A DNA stretch of 64,000 nucleotides, taken from positions 62,001 through 126,000 of the forward strand of contig NZ_JAENIL010000011.1 in assembly GCF_016595505.1 (NCBI RefSeq), read 5' to 3'. Below are positions 36,689 through 44,978 of this stretch, one piece after another; the first letter of the stretch is position 1; each line of letters begins with the position of its first letter. The notes beneath the pieces are model-generated. The model ran no database searches and was not told where the DNA came from. It saw nothing but the letters and a program-made list of their open reading frames with translations. Source of the DNA: Pelagicoccus mobilis. GTDB taxonomy: Bacteria > Verrucomicrobiota > Verrucomicrobiia > Opitutales > Opitutaceae. A program made the position numbers and the translations under genes.

Positions 36689-37609
36689 ATGAAGGCTGAA
36701 GTCGAGGCTCTGGTTGATGAGTTGAAGCGTTTGCGCAAGGAAGGCGTGACTCGCATTTCTGTATCTGAATCAGCGATACAGGGGTTGAAGAAGTTTTCGA
36801 AGGCTCCGTCGATGAATGCTTCGACACGTGCGGCGGTGCTGAATTCGATTCCTGATCAAGTGCGCTCGGCGGACGTGAAGAATTTCGACAAGGTTTTTGC
36901 GGAAACGAAGACGGAGACGAAGAAAGCGGCGGCTAGCAAGAGCTACGGGCCGAAGCTGCCGCGTCCGCCTCGTGTGCAACTTCCGGAAGGTGATAAGCAG
37001 ACGCGTTGGGAGGCGTTGCGGGAGATAGTTCTGGGCTGCACGACTTGCAATGCTCGGGTGAAGCCAGGGAAGAAGGTGGTGTTTGGCGTCGGTAGTGTGG
37101 ATGCGGATATCTTTTTCTGTGGAGAGGCTCCGGGCGCGGATGAGGAGATTCAGGGCGAGCCGTTTGTGGGGAAAGCGGGACAGCTTTTGACGAAGATGAT
37201 CGGCGCCATGGGGCTGAAGCGTGAGGACGTCTATATTGGCAACATCATGAACTGGCGTCCGGAGATGCCGACGCTGACCGGTAATCGTCCGCCGACGATC
37301 GAGGAGATGAACTACTGTCTGCCGTACTTGAAGGCGCAGCTCGAAGTTGTGCAGCCGAAGTTGATTGTGGCGTTGGGAGCGACTGCGGTGAAGGGTTTGC
37401 TGGGAGCGGATAGCTTTCGAACCTTGCGTGAGGTAAAGGGGCAGTGGGCGGAGTTTGAGGGAATCCCTGTGATGCCGACTTATCACCCTTCGTATTTGCT
37501 TCGCAATGACACGAAGCGGGACAAGCGGAGCGCTTGGGAAGACTGGCTGAAGGTGATGGAGAAGGCTGGCTTGCCGATTAGCGATAGGCAGCAGGGCTAC
37601 TTTTTGTAG
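36689..37609 (+). CDS. Family 4-like uracil-DNA glycosylase, Fe-S type with one Cys replaced
   Basis: 306 residues. Motif A is GEAPGADEEIQGEPFVGKAG (145-164) and the second motif HPSYLLRN starts at 266. It should cut uracil from DNA. In classical family 4 enzymes four Cys hold a [4Fe-4S] cluster. Here C117 and C120 (CTTC) and C210 (MNYCLPYL) are present, but the third position, usually in the form K-C-R-P, is W189 in IMNWRPEMP. A Trp there occurs in an alphaproteobacterial subgroup as I remember it. The first 100 residues are a basic, low-complexity extension. It starts 45 bases after ribE. Confidence 0.88.
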   Translation: MKAEVEALVDELKRLRKEGVTRISVSESAIQGLKKFSKAPSMNASTRAAVLNSIPDQVRSADVKNFDKVFAETKTETKKAAASKSYGPKLPRPPRVQLPEGDKQTRWEALREIVLGCTTCNARVKPGKKVVFGVGSVDADIFFCGEAPGADEEIQGEPFVGKAGQLLTKMIGAMGLKREDVYIGNIMNWRPEMPTLTGNRPPTIEEMNYCLPYLKAQLEVVQPKLIVALGATAVKGLLGADSFRTLREVKGQWAEFEGIPVMPTYHPSYLLRNDTKRDKRSAWEDWLKVMEKAGLPISDRQQGYFL

Positions 37610-37620
37610 TCTGGTGCTGA

Positions 37621-37645
37621 GGCAACGACGGAGCGTTGCCCTCCT
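37621..37645 (-). repeat. REP element, GGAG type (copy 3 of 3)
   Basis: Same 25 bases as copies 1 and 2, here followed on the plus strand by ATTTTTT. The stem plus T-run can end the ribE-glycosylase transcript; the T-run itself encodes the last Lys codons of the convergent kinase, and the repeat touches its stop codon. Confidence 0.85.
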
Positions 37646-40028
37646 ATTTTTTGGCGGCGATTTCGGCGAGCTTGCGGTTGAGGACGTCGAGAGGGACGGG
37701 TTTGCCGAGGACTTCGTCTATGTGCTCTGGCTTCTCGCCGGAGTCGTTGATCATGTCGCCGAAACCGGTGATCATGTAGATCGGGGTGTCGGGCGCGGCA
37801 CGCTTTACTGCTGCGGCGAGCTGGTCTCCGCTCATGAGCGGCATGGCGCGATCGGTGATGACGAGGTCGTAGTTCTTGGACTTGAACGCGTCGATGGCTC
37901 GGTTGGGGTCGCCGAAGACGTCGACAGTGTGGCCTCCGCTGGCGAGGAGTTCGGAGATGACTTCGAGCAGCACCTCTTCGTCGTCGACGAGCATGATGCG
38001 GAGGGATTTGGTTTCTCCTGTTTCGTTCACGTCTATCTCCTCTTTAAAAGCCTGTTTGACGGCGGGGAACTCCATGATGATGCGGGTGCCGACGCCTTCT
38101 TGGGATTCGATGTCGAAGGTGCCGTGGTGGCGTTGGACGACGCCGAACACGATGGAGAGGCCGAGGCCGGTGCCGAGTTTTCCCTTGGTTGTGTAGAAGG
38201 GCTCGAGGCACTTGAGTCGGGTTTCTTCGTTCATGCCGCAGCCGGAGTCTGCGATCTCGATACGGACGTTGTCGCCGCGATCGCTTACGCTGACGGTGAT
38301 GTCGCCATGGTCTTTCATGGCGTCGACGGCGTTGATGATGAGATTGGTGAAGACTTGGCGGAGTTCCGGCTCGTTGCCCATGATGGGGCGAGCGGATGCC
38401 ATGCTCATTTGGAAGTCGATGTTGAGGCCTTTGGCTTCGGCTTGGTTCTTCCAGCGGTGGCGGGTGAGCTCTTTGACTTGCCAGAGGAGTTCGTCGGGGA
38501 GGATTTGGATGAACTCTTCGGGGCTGTTCTGGGAGCGGTAGAATTCGCGAAGTCGGCTTACGACGGCGGCGCCATCCTGGGCGGCGACTTGGATCTTCTT
38601 GAGATAGGAAGTGAGCTTCGATTTGTCCTGCATGGTTTGCGGGACGGTGAGGAGGAGCTCGGAGAAGCCGAGGATCGGAGCGAGCAAATTGTTGAAATCG
38701 TGGGCGATGCCGGAGGCCATCTGACCGAGGGCGCGCAGGCTCTCTTGTTGGACAAGCGTCTTTTGGGTTTGCTTGAGATCGGAGAGGGCGGAGTTGAGCT
38801 CGAGGTTTTTCTTGGCGAGCTCGTCGGAGACGTTGCGGACTTCGGTCGCGTCTTCGAGGATGACGGCGAAGTAGTTGGCGACTCCAAATTCGTCGCGTAG
38901 CGGAGTGAGATAGGTATTGGCCCAGAAGGCGTCTCCGCTTTTTCGATACAGAAGAAGGTTCGCGGTGTGCTCTGCTTGGTTTTGCAGGCTTTCTTCGATT
39001 TCGAGGATGGCGCGTGCGTTGGTCTTGGGACCGTGCAGGCAGGCGAGGGATGAGCCAGCGACGCGGGAGTAGCGGTAGCCGGTCATGTGCTCGAAGGCTC
39101 GGTTTGCGAAGCAGATGCGGAAGCTGGGGCCGACTCGCATGAGCAGCAGGACGGACTCTTTGACGAGTTCGACGCTCGTCTTGAGCAGGTCCATTGCTGG
39201 ATTGTTGCCTTCGACTGTCATGTTCTTGCCTTCGACGACGAGCCTGGATTGGCCGTTGTCGCGGCGAGCGGAGAGGAGGACGGTCTTGACCCGGTTTGTT
39301 TCGGCCTGGAAGCGGACGATGCTGGATTTGACGGTGTCTTCCTGGCTGGCGTCCTGCAGGAGCTGGGCGAGGCGATCGGCGTCGGACGGGACGACGATTT
39401 CCTTCAGCTTGAGGTCGCGTAGCTGTTCGATTTCGAGTCCGAGCAGTTCGGCCCACGAGGCGGAGGCGGTCAGGAAGCTGCCGTCGAACTCGTGGGAGGA
39501 GGACAGGTTCAGATTGACCGGAAAGGCCTTCGATTGGCTTGGGCCGTCGGTAGCTGGGACGGCTTTGAGCACTACGCGGGTTTGCTCCGGATCGGGAGCG
39601 ATGAAGAGTGGGATTGCCTTGAGCAAAAGGGCTTGGCCTGCGGAGGCGGGATCCGCAAGCGTCGTGCGGAATTCCGAGGCTTCTGCCTGTGGATCGAGGT
39701 TGAGGAGCCAGCTTTTGAGAGCGGCTCCGTCGGTAACGAGGAGGGAAAGGTTGACGACTTTGGACTGGCCGGCGGCGAGTCCCCAGACGCGGTCTACATT
39801 GGCGTCGGACTCGAGAAAGGCGAGGGTGCCGTTGTGCAGGGAGTAGGCGGCGTTTTCGCCCGGCGTGCTGAGTCGGGAGAAGAAGGTCCAGTCGAGGGCG
39901 GGGGCGTGGCAGCTTTCGTTTTGCTGCGTGTCCTCTGAAAGTCTTGTGCGGCCAGCTGGCTCGGATTCGGCGGGGAGGCGTGAATCGAGAGGGCGTTGAG
40001 TATTGTTGCTATGGCTTTCGCTAAGCAT
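37644..40028 (-). CDS. Hybrid histidine kinase with two PAS domains and C-terminal receiver
   Basis: 794 residues from the ATG at 40028 (a TTG at 40079 is in frame). No membrane segment, so cytoplasmic. Residues 1-170 are unassigned. PAS-like domains: about 175-270 and 285-395 (FANRAFEHMTGYRYSRV, then YRKSGDAFWANTYLTPLRDE). A coiled coil leads to HisKA with H443 in SGIAHDFNNLLAPILGF; the HDFNN form is typical of hybrid kinases. ATPase boxes NLIINAVDAM, DSGCGM and GKLGTGLGLSI. Receiver with D726 in LVITDRAMPLMSG and the Lys in GKPVPL. The receiver may be an internal relay or a phosphate sink. It follows a NarL-type regulator by 176 bases. Confidence 0.93.
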   Translation of the reverse strand: MLSESHSNNTQRPLDSRLPAESEPAGRTRLSEDTQQNESCHAPALDWTFFSRLSTPGENAAYSLHNGTLAFLESDANVDRVWGLAAGQSKVVNLSLLVTDGAALKSWLLNLDPQAEASEFRTTLADPASAGQALLLKAIPLFIAPDPEQTRVVLKAVPATDGPSQSKAFPVNLNLSSSHEFDGSFLTASASWAELLGLEIEQLRDLKLKEIVVPSDADRLAQLLQDASQEDTVKSSIVRFQAETNRVKTVLLSARRDNGQSRLVVEGKNMTVEGNNPAMDLLKTSVELVKESVLLLMRVGPSFRICFANRAFEHMTGYRYSRVAGSSLACLHGPKTNARAILEIEESLQNQAEHTANLLLYRKSGDAFWANTYLTPLRDEFGVANYFAVILEDATEVRNVSDELAKKNLELNSALSDLKQTQKTLVQQESLRALGQMASGIAHDFNNLLAPILGFSELLLTVPQTMQDKSKLTSYLKKIQVAAQDGAAVVSRLREFYRSQNSPEEFIQILPDELLWQVKELTRHRWKNQAEAKGLNIDFQMSMASARPIMGNEPELRQVFTNLIINAVDAMKDHGDITVSVSDRGDNVRIEIADSGCGMNEETRLKCLEPFYTTKGKLGTGLGLSIVFGVVQRHHGTFDIESQEGVGTRIIMEFPAVKQAFKEEIDVNETGETKSLRIMLVDDEEVLLEVISELLASGGHTVDVFGDPNRAIDAFKSKNYDLVITDRAMPLMSGDQLAAAVKRAAPDTPIYMITGFGDMINDSGEKPEHIDEVLGKPVPLDVLNRKLAEIAAKK

Positions 40029-40204
40029 GTGATCCGTCCGTGGGTCGTGCTTGGTAGAAAATGGGTCGAGTCCTTTCAACCCAGAGCCGCGTTCGGGAAT
40101 GATTACCCGAGCGCGGCCTTTGAAGATTTCATCGAGCGTAGCGTGTGGGCGCTTCGTCCGGTGATGCTAAATTGTGGAATAGAATGGTTTGGCCTGCTCG
40201 GGGA

Positions 40205-40843
40205 TCAAGTGAGCGAGATGAGCTCGTGCTTGATAGCGTAGCGTGTGAGGGCGGCTACGTCGTGCAGGTTGAGCTTGCGCATGATGTTCGTGCGGTGGTT
40301 GTCCACTGTGCGAACGGAGATGTTCAAGCGGGCTGCGATCTCCTTGGTGGAGAACGACTCGGCTACGAGTTGCAGGATTTGCTTCTCGCGGTCGGAAAGG
40401 GGGATTTCGCTGGATGCGGCATCTGGGTTGAGGATGAGAGAGCGCATGACGCTTGCCATCTTCGGTCCGATGAATGTGCCGCCACCTGAAATGATATCGA
40501 GAGCCTTCTTGAACTCGTCGAATCCGTCCATCTTGTCGACGTATCCCTGAGCTCCGGCCGACAGCAGTTCGCGGATGTTCGCGGAGCTCGCTCTTCCGGA
40601 GAAGACGAGTACTTTAACACCAGGTACATGCAGGGTAAGGCCGCGCAGAACTTCCGTTCCGCTTAGTTCGGGGAGGCCGACGTCGAGAATAACGGTTTCG
40701 GGTTTTAGCTTAATACACCCTTGCAATCCTTCTTCTCCGGTCCCGAAGGAGCCCACGATCTCGTAGCCGGGTAGCATTGAGATGAACTCTGAGACCATTT
40801 CTCGGATTGCGGTTTGATCTTCGATTATTACGACGCTTTTCAT
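40205..40843 (-). CDS. NarL/LuxR-type response regulator
   Basis: 212 residues. Receiver 1-120 with acidic pair E8-D9 (IIEDQTA), phospho-acceptor D54 (VILDVGLPELSG) and the Lys in GYVDKMDG. LuxR-type HTH at about 148-212 (LSDREKQILQLVAESFSTKEIA and VRTVDNHRTNIMRKLNL). It should bind DNA on phosphorylation, most simply by the kinase encoded just downstream on the same strand. Targets not visible. Confidence 0.95.
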   Translation of the reverse strand: MKSVVIIEDQTAIREMVSEFISMLPGYEIVGSFGTGEEGLQGCIKLKPETVILDVGLPELSGTEVLRGLTLHVPGVKVLVFSGRASSANIRELLSAGAQGYVDKMDGFDEFKKALDIISGGGTFIGPKMASVMRSLILNPDAASSEIPLSDREKQILQLVAESFSTKEIAARLNISVRTVDNHRTNIMRKLNLHDVAALTRYAIKHELISLT

Positions 40844-41149
40844 TATAAGAGATTTCCTTTTGCTCCCTTGAGTTACGGACTGGGGAAACTTTTCTTAAGC
40901 GGCAATGCGCAGTATCCTTGGTCTAGTAGGTTGATTTGCGGTGGGTATTTGCGGATCTAGCAGCAGGGTAATTGGCTGTTTCCCCTCTGATTTACCCAAG
41001 TTTGTGTATTTCTCCGCCATTGGTAAAACGCGCCGTAAATTTTGCCTGAAAAGTTTTGGTGGGGTGTGGAGTCTAGGAAGGGTCTGCGGTTTTGGGGCTG
41101 TGGGCTGGTTTTTATTAGGGGAATCATGGGCCGATCGATGGAGGAGTGG

Positions 41150-41185
41150 GATTAAGAGGAAGATTAGGATTAAGGGGAAGATTGG
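41150..41185 (+). repeat. Tandem 18-base repeat, two units
   Basis: GATTAAGAGGAAGATTAG at 41150-41167 and GATTAAGGGGAAGATTGG at 41168-41185 differ at two positions. Purine-rich on this strand, ending 12 bases before the terminator T-run. Function unknown. Confidence 0.75.
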
Positions 41186-41197
41186 GACTGGGATAAC

Positions 41198-41228
41198 AAA
41201 AAGACGGGCCCCGGTTTCCCGGAGCCCG
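41198..41228 (-). terminator. Rho-independent terminator after the MamK-like gene
   Basis: CGGGCCCCGG (41205-41214) and CCGGAGCCCG (41219-41228) pair over ten bases, with one wobble in the RNA, around a 4-base loop. Five T follow on the minus strand. 79 bases after the stop. Confidence 0.88.
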
Positions 41229-41307
41229 CCATCCTATTCCTGCACCACAAAAAAGTGAGGGTGACGGTACGTGTTGTACCTATACTGAACTGACTACCTA
41301 AATTGTG

Positions 41308-42423
41308 TTAGCGGAGCAGGGTCTGCCACTGGCGTTCCTTAGCCTGGAAGGCTGCCTTGATGGCGCCGCTGGCTACGCGAGTCTTGTAGTCCTCGCCAAC
41401 GCTGGTGACTTGGCAGCCTTCGAAGCCTTCTTCGGAGAGAAGCTTCTGGAGCGCTCCGTCGAGGCCTTTGATCATGCTGCCGCCGCCGGTGATGATGATG
41501 TTTTGCAAGAGATCAGGGATGCTGTCTGGGTCTGCCTTTACGATCAGAGCACGAACGGCTTCGTAGATCTTGTTGAGCAGAGTGTCGCACGCGGTGCCGA
41601 CAGCGTCGGACACTTCGAGTTGCTTGATCTTGCCGCTGATCATCACGGAGTGAGAGGCTTCAGAGGTCGCTCCTTGTACGAAAGAGTGCTTTTCCTTGAT
41701 CTCGCGGCACTTGGCGATGGAGATCTGGCTGTCTGGGTACTTGTTGAGGAGAGACTCCTGGATGGACTCGTCGACAGCGTCGCCTGCGAAGGCGAAGGAG
41801 ATTTGGTCCTCGGCAGATGGATAGTAGCCTTGGATCAAGCAGACATCGGTGGATCCAGCACCGATGTCCACAAAGAGAGAGTTGCAAACCGGATCGACGT
41901 AGTCGGCTTTGACGAGCTGGTCTTCCTGGCGGCTGCCGAGAGCAGCGAGGAATGGCTCGGGGATGAGGATGACCTTGTCGAAGATGCCTGTAACGGCGAG
42001 ACGGGTGTTTTCGCGTGCTTCGGAGTCAGCGTTGGCTGGCATACCGATGACGGCGCGTACTTCCGCGTCAGGTGAGATGCCTGCGGTTTCCTTGAGGTGT
42101 ACGAGGAAGTCGCGGGCTGCGTCCATGTCGGCGATGATGCCATCACGGAGCGGTTGGACTAGGTTGAGGTGCAGCTTGTACTTGAGGGCTAGCTGACCGT
42201 AGAGAGTGGTTGCGTCGCCAGGGATGATGCCTGGGAGAATGCCTTCGGTCGTGTAACCGACGATGGAAGGGATCAGCTCTGAGGTGACTACCTTTCCTGT
42301 GGTTGGTTTTGCGACTTGGATGCAGGTGGTGTTGGTGCCGAGGTCGAGCCCGACAAGAAGCATTTCGTTGGTTTGCTTCGCCTTTGTTTTTCTGGGTGCG
42401 GTCTTGGATGTTGTGGTACTCAT
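41308..42423 (-). CDS. MamK-type bacterial actin
   Basis: 371 residues, a filament-forming ATPase of the actin fold. Phosphate-1 motif LLVGLDLGTNTTC at 22-34, connect-1 AVIGMPANA at 124-132, phosphate-2 FVDIGAGSTDVCLIQG at 184-199, adenosine motif NIIITGGGSMIKG at 308-320. Against MamK of Magnetospirillum as I remember it, long stretches align: IPSIVGY, LIPEPFLAALG with SEPF, the YYPSAEDQISFAFAGDAVDE region, and EIKEKHSFVQG. It is closer to MamK than to MreB or ParM. Residues 1-20 are basic and possibly disordered. No magnetosome gene is in the window. Second gene of a likely operon, 59 bases after an unknown gene, with a clear terminator. Confidence 0.87.
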   Translation of the reverse strand: MSTTTSKTAPRKTKAKQTNEMLLVGLDLGTNTTCIQVAKPTTGKVVTSELIPSIVGYTTEGILPGIIPGDATTLYGQLALKYKLHLNLVQPLRDGIIADMDAARDFLVHLKETAGISPDAEVRAVIGMPANADSEARENTRLAVTGIFDKVILIPEPFLAALGSRQEDQLVKADYVDPVCNSLFVDIGAGSTDVCLIQGYYPSAEDQISFAFAGDAVDESIQESLLNKYPDSQISIAKCREIKEKHSFVQGATSEASHSVMISGKIKQLEVSDAVGTACDTLLNKIYEAVRALIVKADPDSIPDLLQNIIITGGGSMIKGLDGALQKLLSEEGFEGCQVTSVGEDYKTRVASGAIKAAFQAKERQWQTLLR

Positions 42424-42482
42424 TTTTTGTGGTCGGTTAGATTTCTGTTTTTGTTGATGCAGGGATGACGGATCGTGGTGAA

Positions 42483-43073
42483 CTAGCCTTTGAGAATAGG
42501 ATCAATGTTGGCGTCGTTCATGCCTTGCACGATGTCGTCGAGTGAGAGGATGGAGTCGGCGAGGGCCTCGCTGTCGACTTCTTGGAGAGCGTCGATCATG
42601 TCGCTCACGTCGCCGATGCGTACTTTGCGGTTGCCGGTGTTGAAGCCTTCGGGAGCTTTAGGGGCCTCTTCACTATAAGTGGGGCGGACCCATGAGCCTT
42701 CGAGCTCGGCTTGGCGTTTCGCTTTGTTTTGCTCCATCTTGGTGACGTAGAGGGAGCGGTACTTGGCGGCGATGCGTTCCTCGACTTGCGGTATGATGCG
42801 TTTGACGAGGGTCTCCTTGAAAAGTCTCTGCAGCTTGTGGCCTTGGTCCACGATGCTTTGTTCGCGTGTGAACATGTCGCGCAGGTCGGCCTTGGCATCC
42901 TCTTTGAGGCCGGTGGGGAGCATTTGCATCCACTGCTTGATGAGTGGAGGGAGCTCCTCTTTGATGATGCGACGTGATTCCCACTCCTTGCCGTCACGGT
43001 GGAGGATGCAGGCGAAGCGGAAGCGCTCTACGATGGCGTCCCAGCGCTCTTGCGCACGTTCTGTCACTTTCAT
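42483..43073 (-). CDS. Unknown helical protein upstream of the MamK-like actin
   Basis: 196 residues from the ATG at 43073; ATG 43085 and GTG 43103 are also in frame and no good ribosome site decides. Nearly all helical and charged: ERAQERWDAIVERFRFACIL, EELPPLIKQWMQMLPTGLKE, LFKETLVKRIIPQVEERIAA, then a looser part and a C-terminal IGDVSDMIDALQEVDSEALA. No signal peptide or membrane segment. I do not recognise the family. The gene order (this, then actin, then terminator) suggests an adaptor, nucleator or cargo for the filament; this is inference from context only. Confidence 0.8.
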   Translation of the reverse strand: MKVTERAQERWDAIVERFRFACILHRDGKEWESRRIIKEELPPLIKQWMQMLPTGLKEDAKADLRDMFTREQSIVDQGHKLQRLFKETLVKRIIPQVEERIAAKYRSLYVTKMEQNKAKRQAELEGSWVRPTYSEEAPKAPEGFNTGNRKVRIGDVSDMIDALQEVDSEALADSILSLDDIVQGMNDANIDPILKG

Positions 43074-43377
43074 CGATGCGATCATAAGATTTACGGCGCA
43101 CAACTTAGCTTCGTGCGTGCCAACTTATGTAAGTCGTTGTTTGGCAACGATGAGTTGTTCCTAGGTAAATTTCTACCTGTGGAAAGTCGGCAGAAAGGGA
43201 CCGTTTTTTCCGCAAGCCGAACCCTTTTTGCCTAGGGTTTGTTCGCTAGCGGATCTTAGAGGGGTTTTGGAGAACGAGCTATGGGCAAGAGGCTGGCTGC
43301 TGCGGGTTGGGGCAAGAAAAAGCCCTGCGGCTTGGGAGCTGCAGGGCTTGGATTGAGATTTTGGTTTGGAGGAGGCT
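43074..43377. other. 304-base gap upstream of the actin operon
   Basis: Holds the terminator of the basic protein gene (43316-43348) and, nearer 43085-43200, the presumed promoter of the actin operon. A small hairpin CGTTG-TTTGG-CAACG lies near 43135. No gene seen. Confidence 0.5.
43316..43348 (-). terminator. Rho-independent terminator after the basic protein gene
   Basis: AGCCCTGC (43321-43328) and GCAGGGCT (43341-43348) pair perfectly around a 12-base loop, followed on the minus strand by TTTTTCTT. 29 bases after the stop. Confidence 0.88.
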
Positions 43378-44352
43378 CTATTCGGAAGCGCTTTCTTGGC
43401 GCTCGCGTCGTTGGCCTCCTTCGCCGTCACGGCGTGGGCGACGTGGACGACGGCGGCGGCGTTGTCCACCTTCGCGGTTTTGGCGCTCTCCGCTTTGGCC
43501 TTCTTCGCCCTCGGGGCGTGGCTTGCGGTTGCGATTGCGTGGGCGGCGACGACGGCGGCGATTTTCGCCTCCTTCTCCGTTGCCTTCACCGTCTTCACGG
43601 TTTTGGCGATTGTTTGGACCACGGCGTCCGCGTCCGCCACGTCGGCGTTGTCCGCCTCGGTTGCTGCGTTCTTGCTGCTGCTTTTCCTCTTCCTTGTCGC
43701 CGCCGGTGAAGAAGGCGATGATTTTGGCGAGGAGTCCCTTTTTCTTAACCGGTGCTGGTTTGGAGCGAGGGGAGCTGGATTCGGAGCGTGGCTTGCGTTC
43801 GCGTTTTGGAGCGGTGCGGCCGTCGCGTGATGGACGGAATTCTTGCACGTTGCTGCCTTGTTCGCGGTTGACGGTGCCGAAGCGTTCTGGGCGTTCTTCC
43901 GATTCTGTTTCGGTTTCGGTCGATTCGCTTGCTTCTTCGGATTTCGGAGCGCGTTCGCGAGGTTTGCGTTCGCGACGTTCTCCGCGCGAGCGATCTCCGC
44001 GGCGAGGACGGCGTTCGCCGGACTCTTCGCGTCTTTCGCTCGGGTTGCTTCTCGTGTCGATCAGTTCTTCCGAGACGTTGGCTCGGATCGGGAGGTCGTC
44101 CATTTCGATCTCCTCTTCTTCTTCGAAGCTACTGATGGAGCTGAGGTTTTGGATGGCTGGGGCGGATTCGCCGGCCTTTTTCTTTCGGTTGCCGTACTTG
44201 AGCGGCTTGTTGTTCGACGTCGGAGCGGGGGCGGGCTTCATGGCGTCAACGATCTCGAGTTCGTCTGCGAATTCCGCGACGGGATCGTTTTTTGCCTCCG
44301 GCTGCTCGGACGGAGTGGGTGTTTCTTCAGTTTGTGACATGTTGTTACTCAT
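43378..44352 (-). CDS. Disordered, highly basic Arg/Gly/Glu-rich protein with a short amphipathic helix
   Basis: 324 residues. Residues 1-100 are acidic with an EEEEEIEMDD run. Residues 105-200 are alternating Arg/Glu/Ser blocks. Residues 203-219 (KKKGLLAKIIAFFTGGD) are the only hydrophobic segment and could dip into a membrane or bind a partner. Residues 225-324 are RGG/RRR-rich (RGGQRRRGGRGRRG and RRRRRRPRNRNRK), as in RNA-binding tails. No folded domain is recognisable, and no known family comes to mind. It has a good terminator and an ATG start, so it is a real gene. It may bind RNA or form condensates; this is inference from composition. Confidence 0.82.
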   Translation of the reverse strand: MSNNMSQTEETPTPSEQPEAKNDPVAEFADELEIVDAMKPAPAPTSNNKPLKYGNRKKKAGESAPAIQNLSSISSFEEEEEIEMDDLPIRANVSEELIDTRSNPSERREESGERRPRRGDRSRGERRERKPRERAPKSEEASESTETETESEERPERFGTVNREQGSNVQEFRPSRDGRTAPKRERKPRSESSSPRSKPAPVKKKGLLAKIIAFFTGGDKEEEKQQQERSNRGGQRRRGGRGRRGPNNRQNREDGEGNGEGGENRRRRRRPRNRNRKPRPEGEEGQSGERQNREGGQRRRRRPRRPRRDGEGGQRRERQESASE

Positions 44353-44542
44353 TGGTCAGTCGGGATTTAGACATCGACTGAGCGTGCGGCTCGCAGTGAG
44401 AATCGCGGTGGACCGGGCGAGCCGTCGTGAGGGGTCCTTTTGATACCGCGGGAGAGGTACTTTACGATTGGATTGAAAAGTTCAAACTTAAACGCCTTGG
44501 GCCTTGCGTGGGTTGGGGGAAGCGGGCTAGCTAGCGGATCTT
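44353..44542. promoter_or_regulatory. Divergent promoter region of the basic protein and dUTPase genes
   Basis: 190 bases between two divergent starts. GC-rich near 44353-44450 and AT-rich at 44460-44500. CTAGCTAGC at 44526-44534 is a short palindrome eight bases before the dUTPase start. No firm promoter boxes picked. Confidence 0.4.
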
Positions 44543-44914
44543 ATGGATAAGCTTCAGCGGATTTTCGAAATGCAGGAAGAGCTCAACGCGCGTATCGGCG
44601 TGAACCTCAAGGACATCGACGAGGAGGAGCAGGCGAAATGGGTGCTCAACTATTCGCGCGCGATGCAGCAGGAGATGGCGGAGCTGATCGATTCGGTACC
44701 TTGGAAGTGGTGGGCGAAGTATCAGGATTTTGACAAGCAGAACGCTCGGGTGGAGGTGATCGACCTTTTCCACTTCCTAATTTCCTTGGCTCAGACACTT
44801 GGCATGTCGGCGGACGACGTCTACGATGCCTATGTGGCTAAGAACAAGGTGAACCACCAGCGTCAGGAGAGTGGCTACACCGAGAAGGACGAGGCCGATT
44901 CGCGTCACATCTGA
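44543..44914 (+). CDS. dUTPase, dimeric all-alpha (type 2) family
   Basis: 123 residues, shorter than many members but complete. MDKLQRIFEMQEELNARIGV opens it. The metal-binding set is EMAELIDSVPWKWW (the E-x-x-E/D form, with the Trp pair typical for dimeric dUTPases) and NARVEVIDLFHFLISLAQ (E-x-x-D). KNKVNHQRQESGY is the usual C-terminal nucleotide-binding part. It hydrolyses dUTP or dCTP-type nucleotides to the monophosphate, limiting uracil in DNA; the uracil glycosylase at 36.7 kb serves the same aim. Confidence 0.88.
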   Translation: MDKLQRIFEMQEELNARIGVNLKDIDEEEQAKWVLNYSRAMQQEMAELIDSVPWKWWAKYQDFDKQNARVEVIDLFHFLISLAQTLGMSADDVYDAYVAKNKVNHQRQESGYTEKDEADSRHI

Positions 44915-44978
44915 GGTGGCGGCGAGGTGTCGGTTTGATTGAGGAACCCTAGCGGCGAGAGGCGGACGAAGCAGTAGC

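Larger units (their letters stand above)
40844..41307. other. 464-base gap between the response regulator and the MamK-like gene
   Basis: No supported gene. It contains the terminator of the MamK-like gene (41198-41228), a tandem 18-base repeat (41150-41185), and an AT-rich stretch at 40850-40940 where the response-regulator promoter should lie. The remainder is unremarkable. Confidence 0.5.

Noticed and set aside
37614-38900. A 428-codon open frame on the plus strand opposite the histidine kinase
   Set aside because: The kinase shows all catalytic motifs; the opposite frame is Val/Glu/Asp-rich filler without motifs.
41308-42423. Reading the MamK-like gene as evidence for magnetosomes
   Set aside because: No mamA, B, M, E, O, P, Q or similar gene is visible in the 64 kb. 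MamK-like actins alone do not show magnetotaxis.
43307-44443. A 378-codon Arg/Ser-rich open frame on the plus strand
   Set aside because: It mirrors the Arg/Gly/Glu-rich minus-strand gene, which has a proper start, acidic head and terminator. Codons for such repeats leave other frames open.
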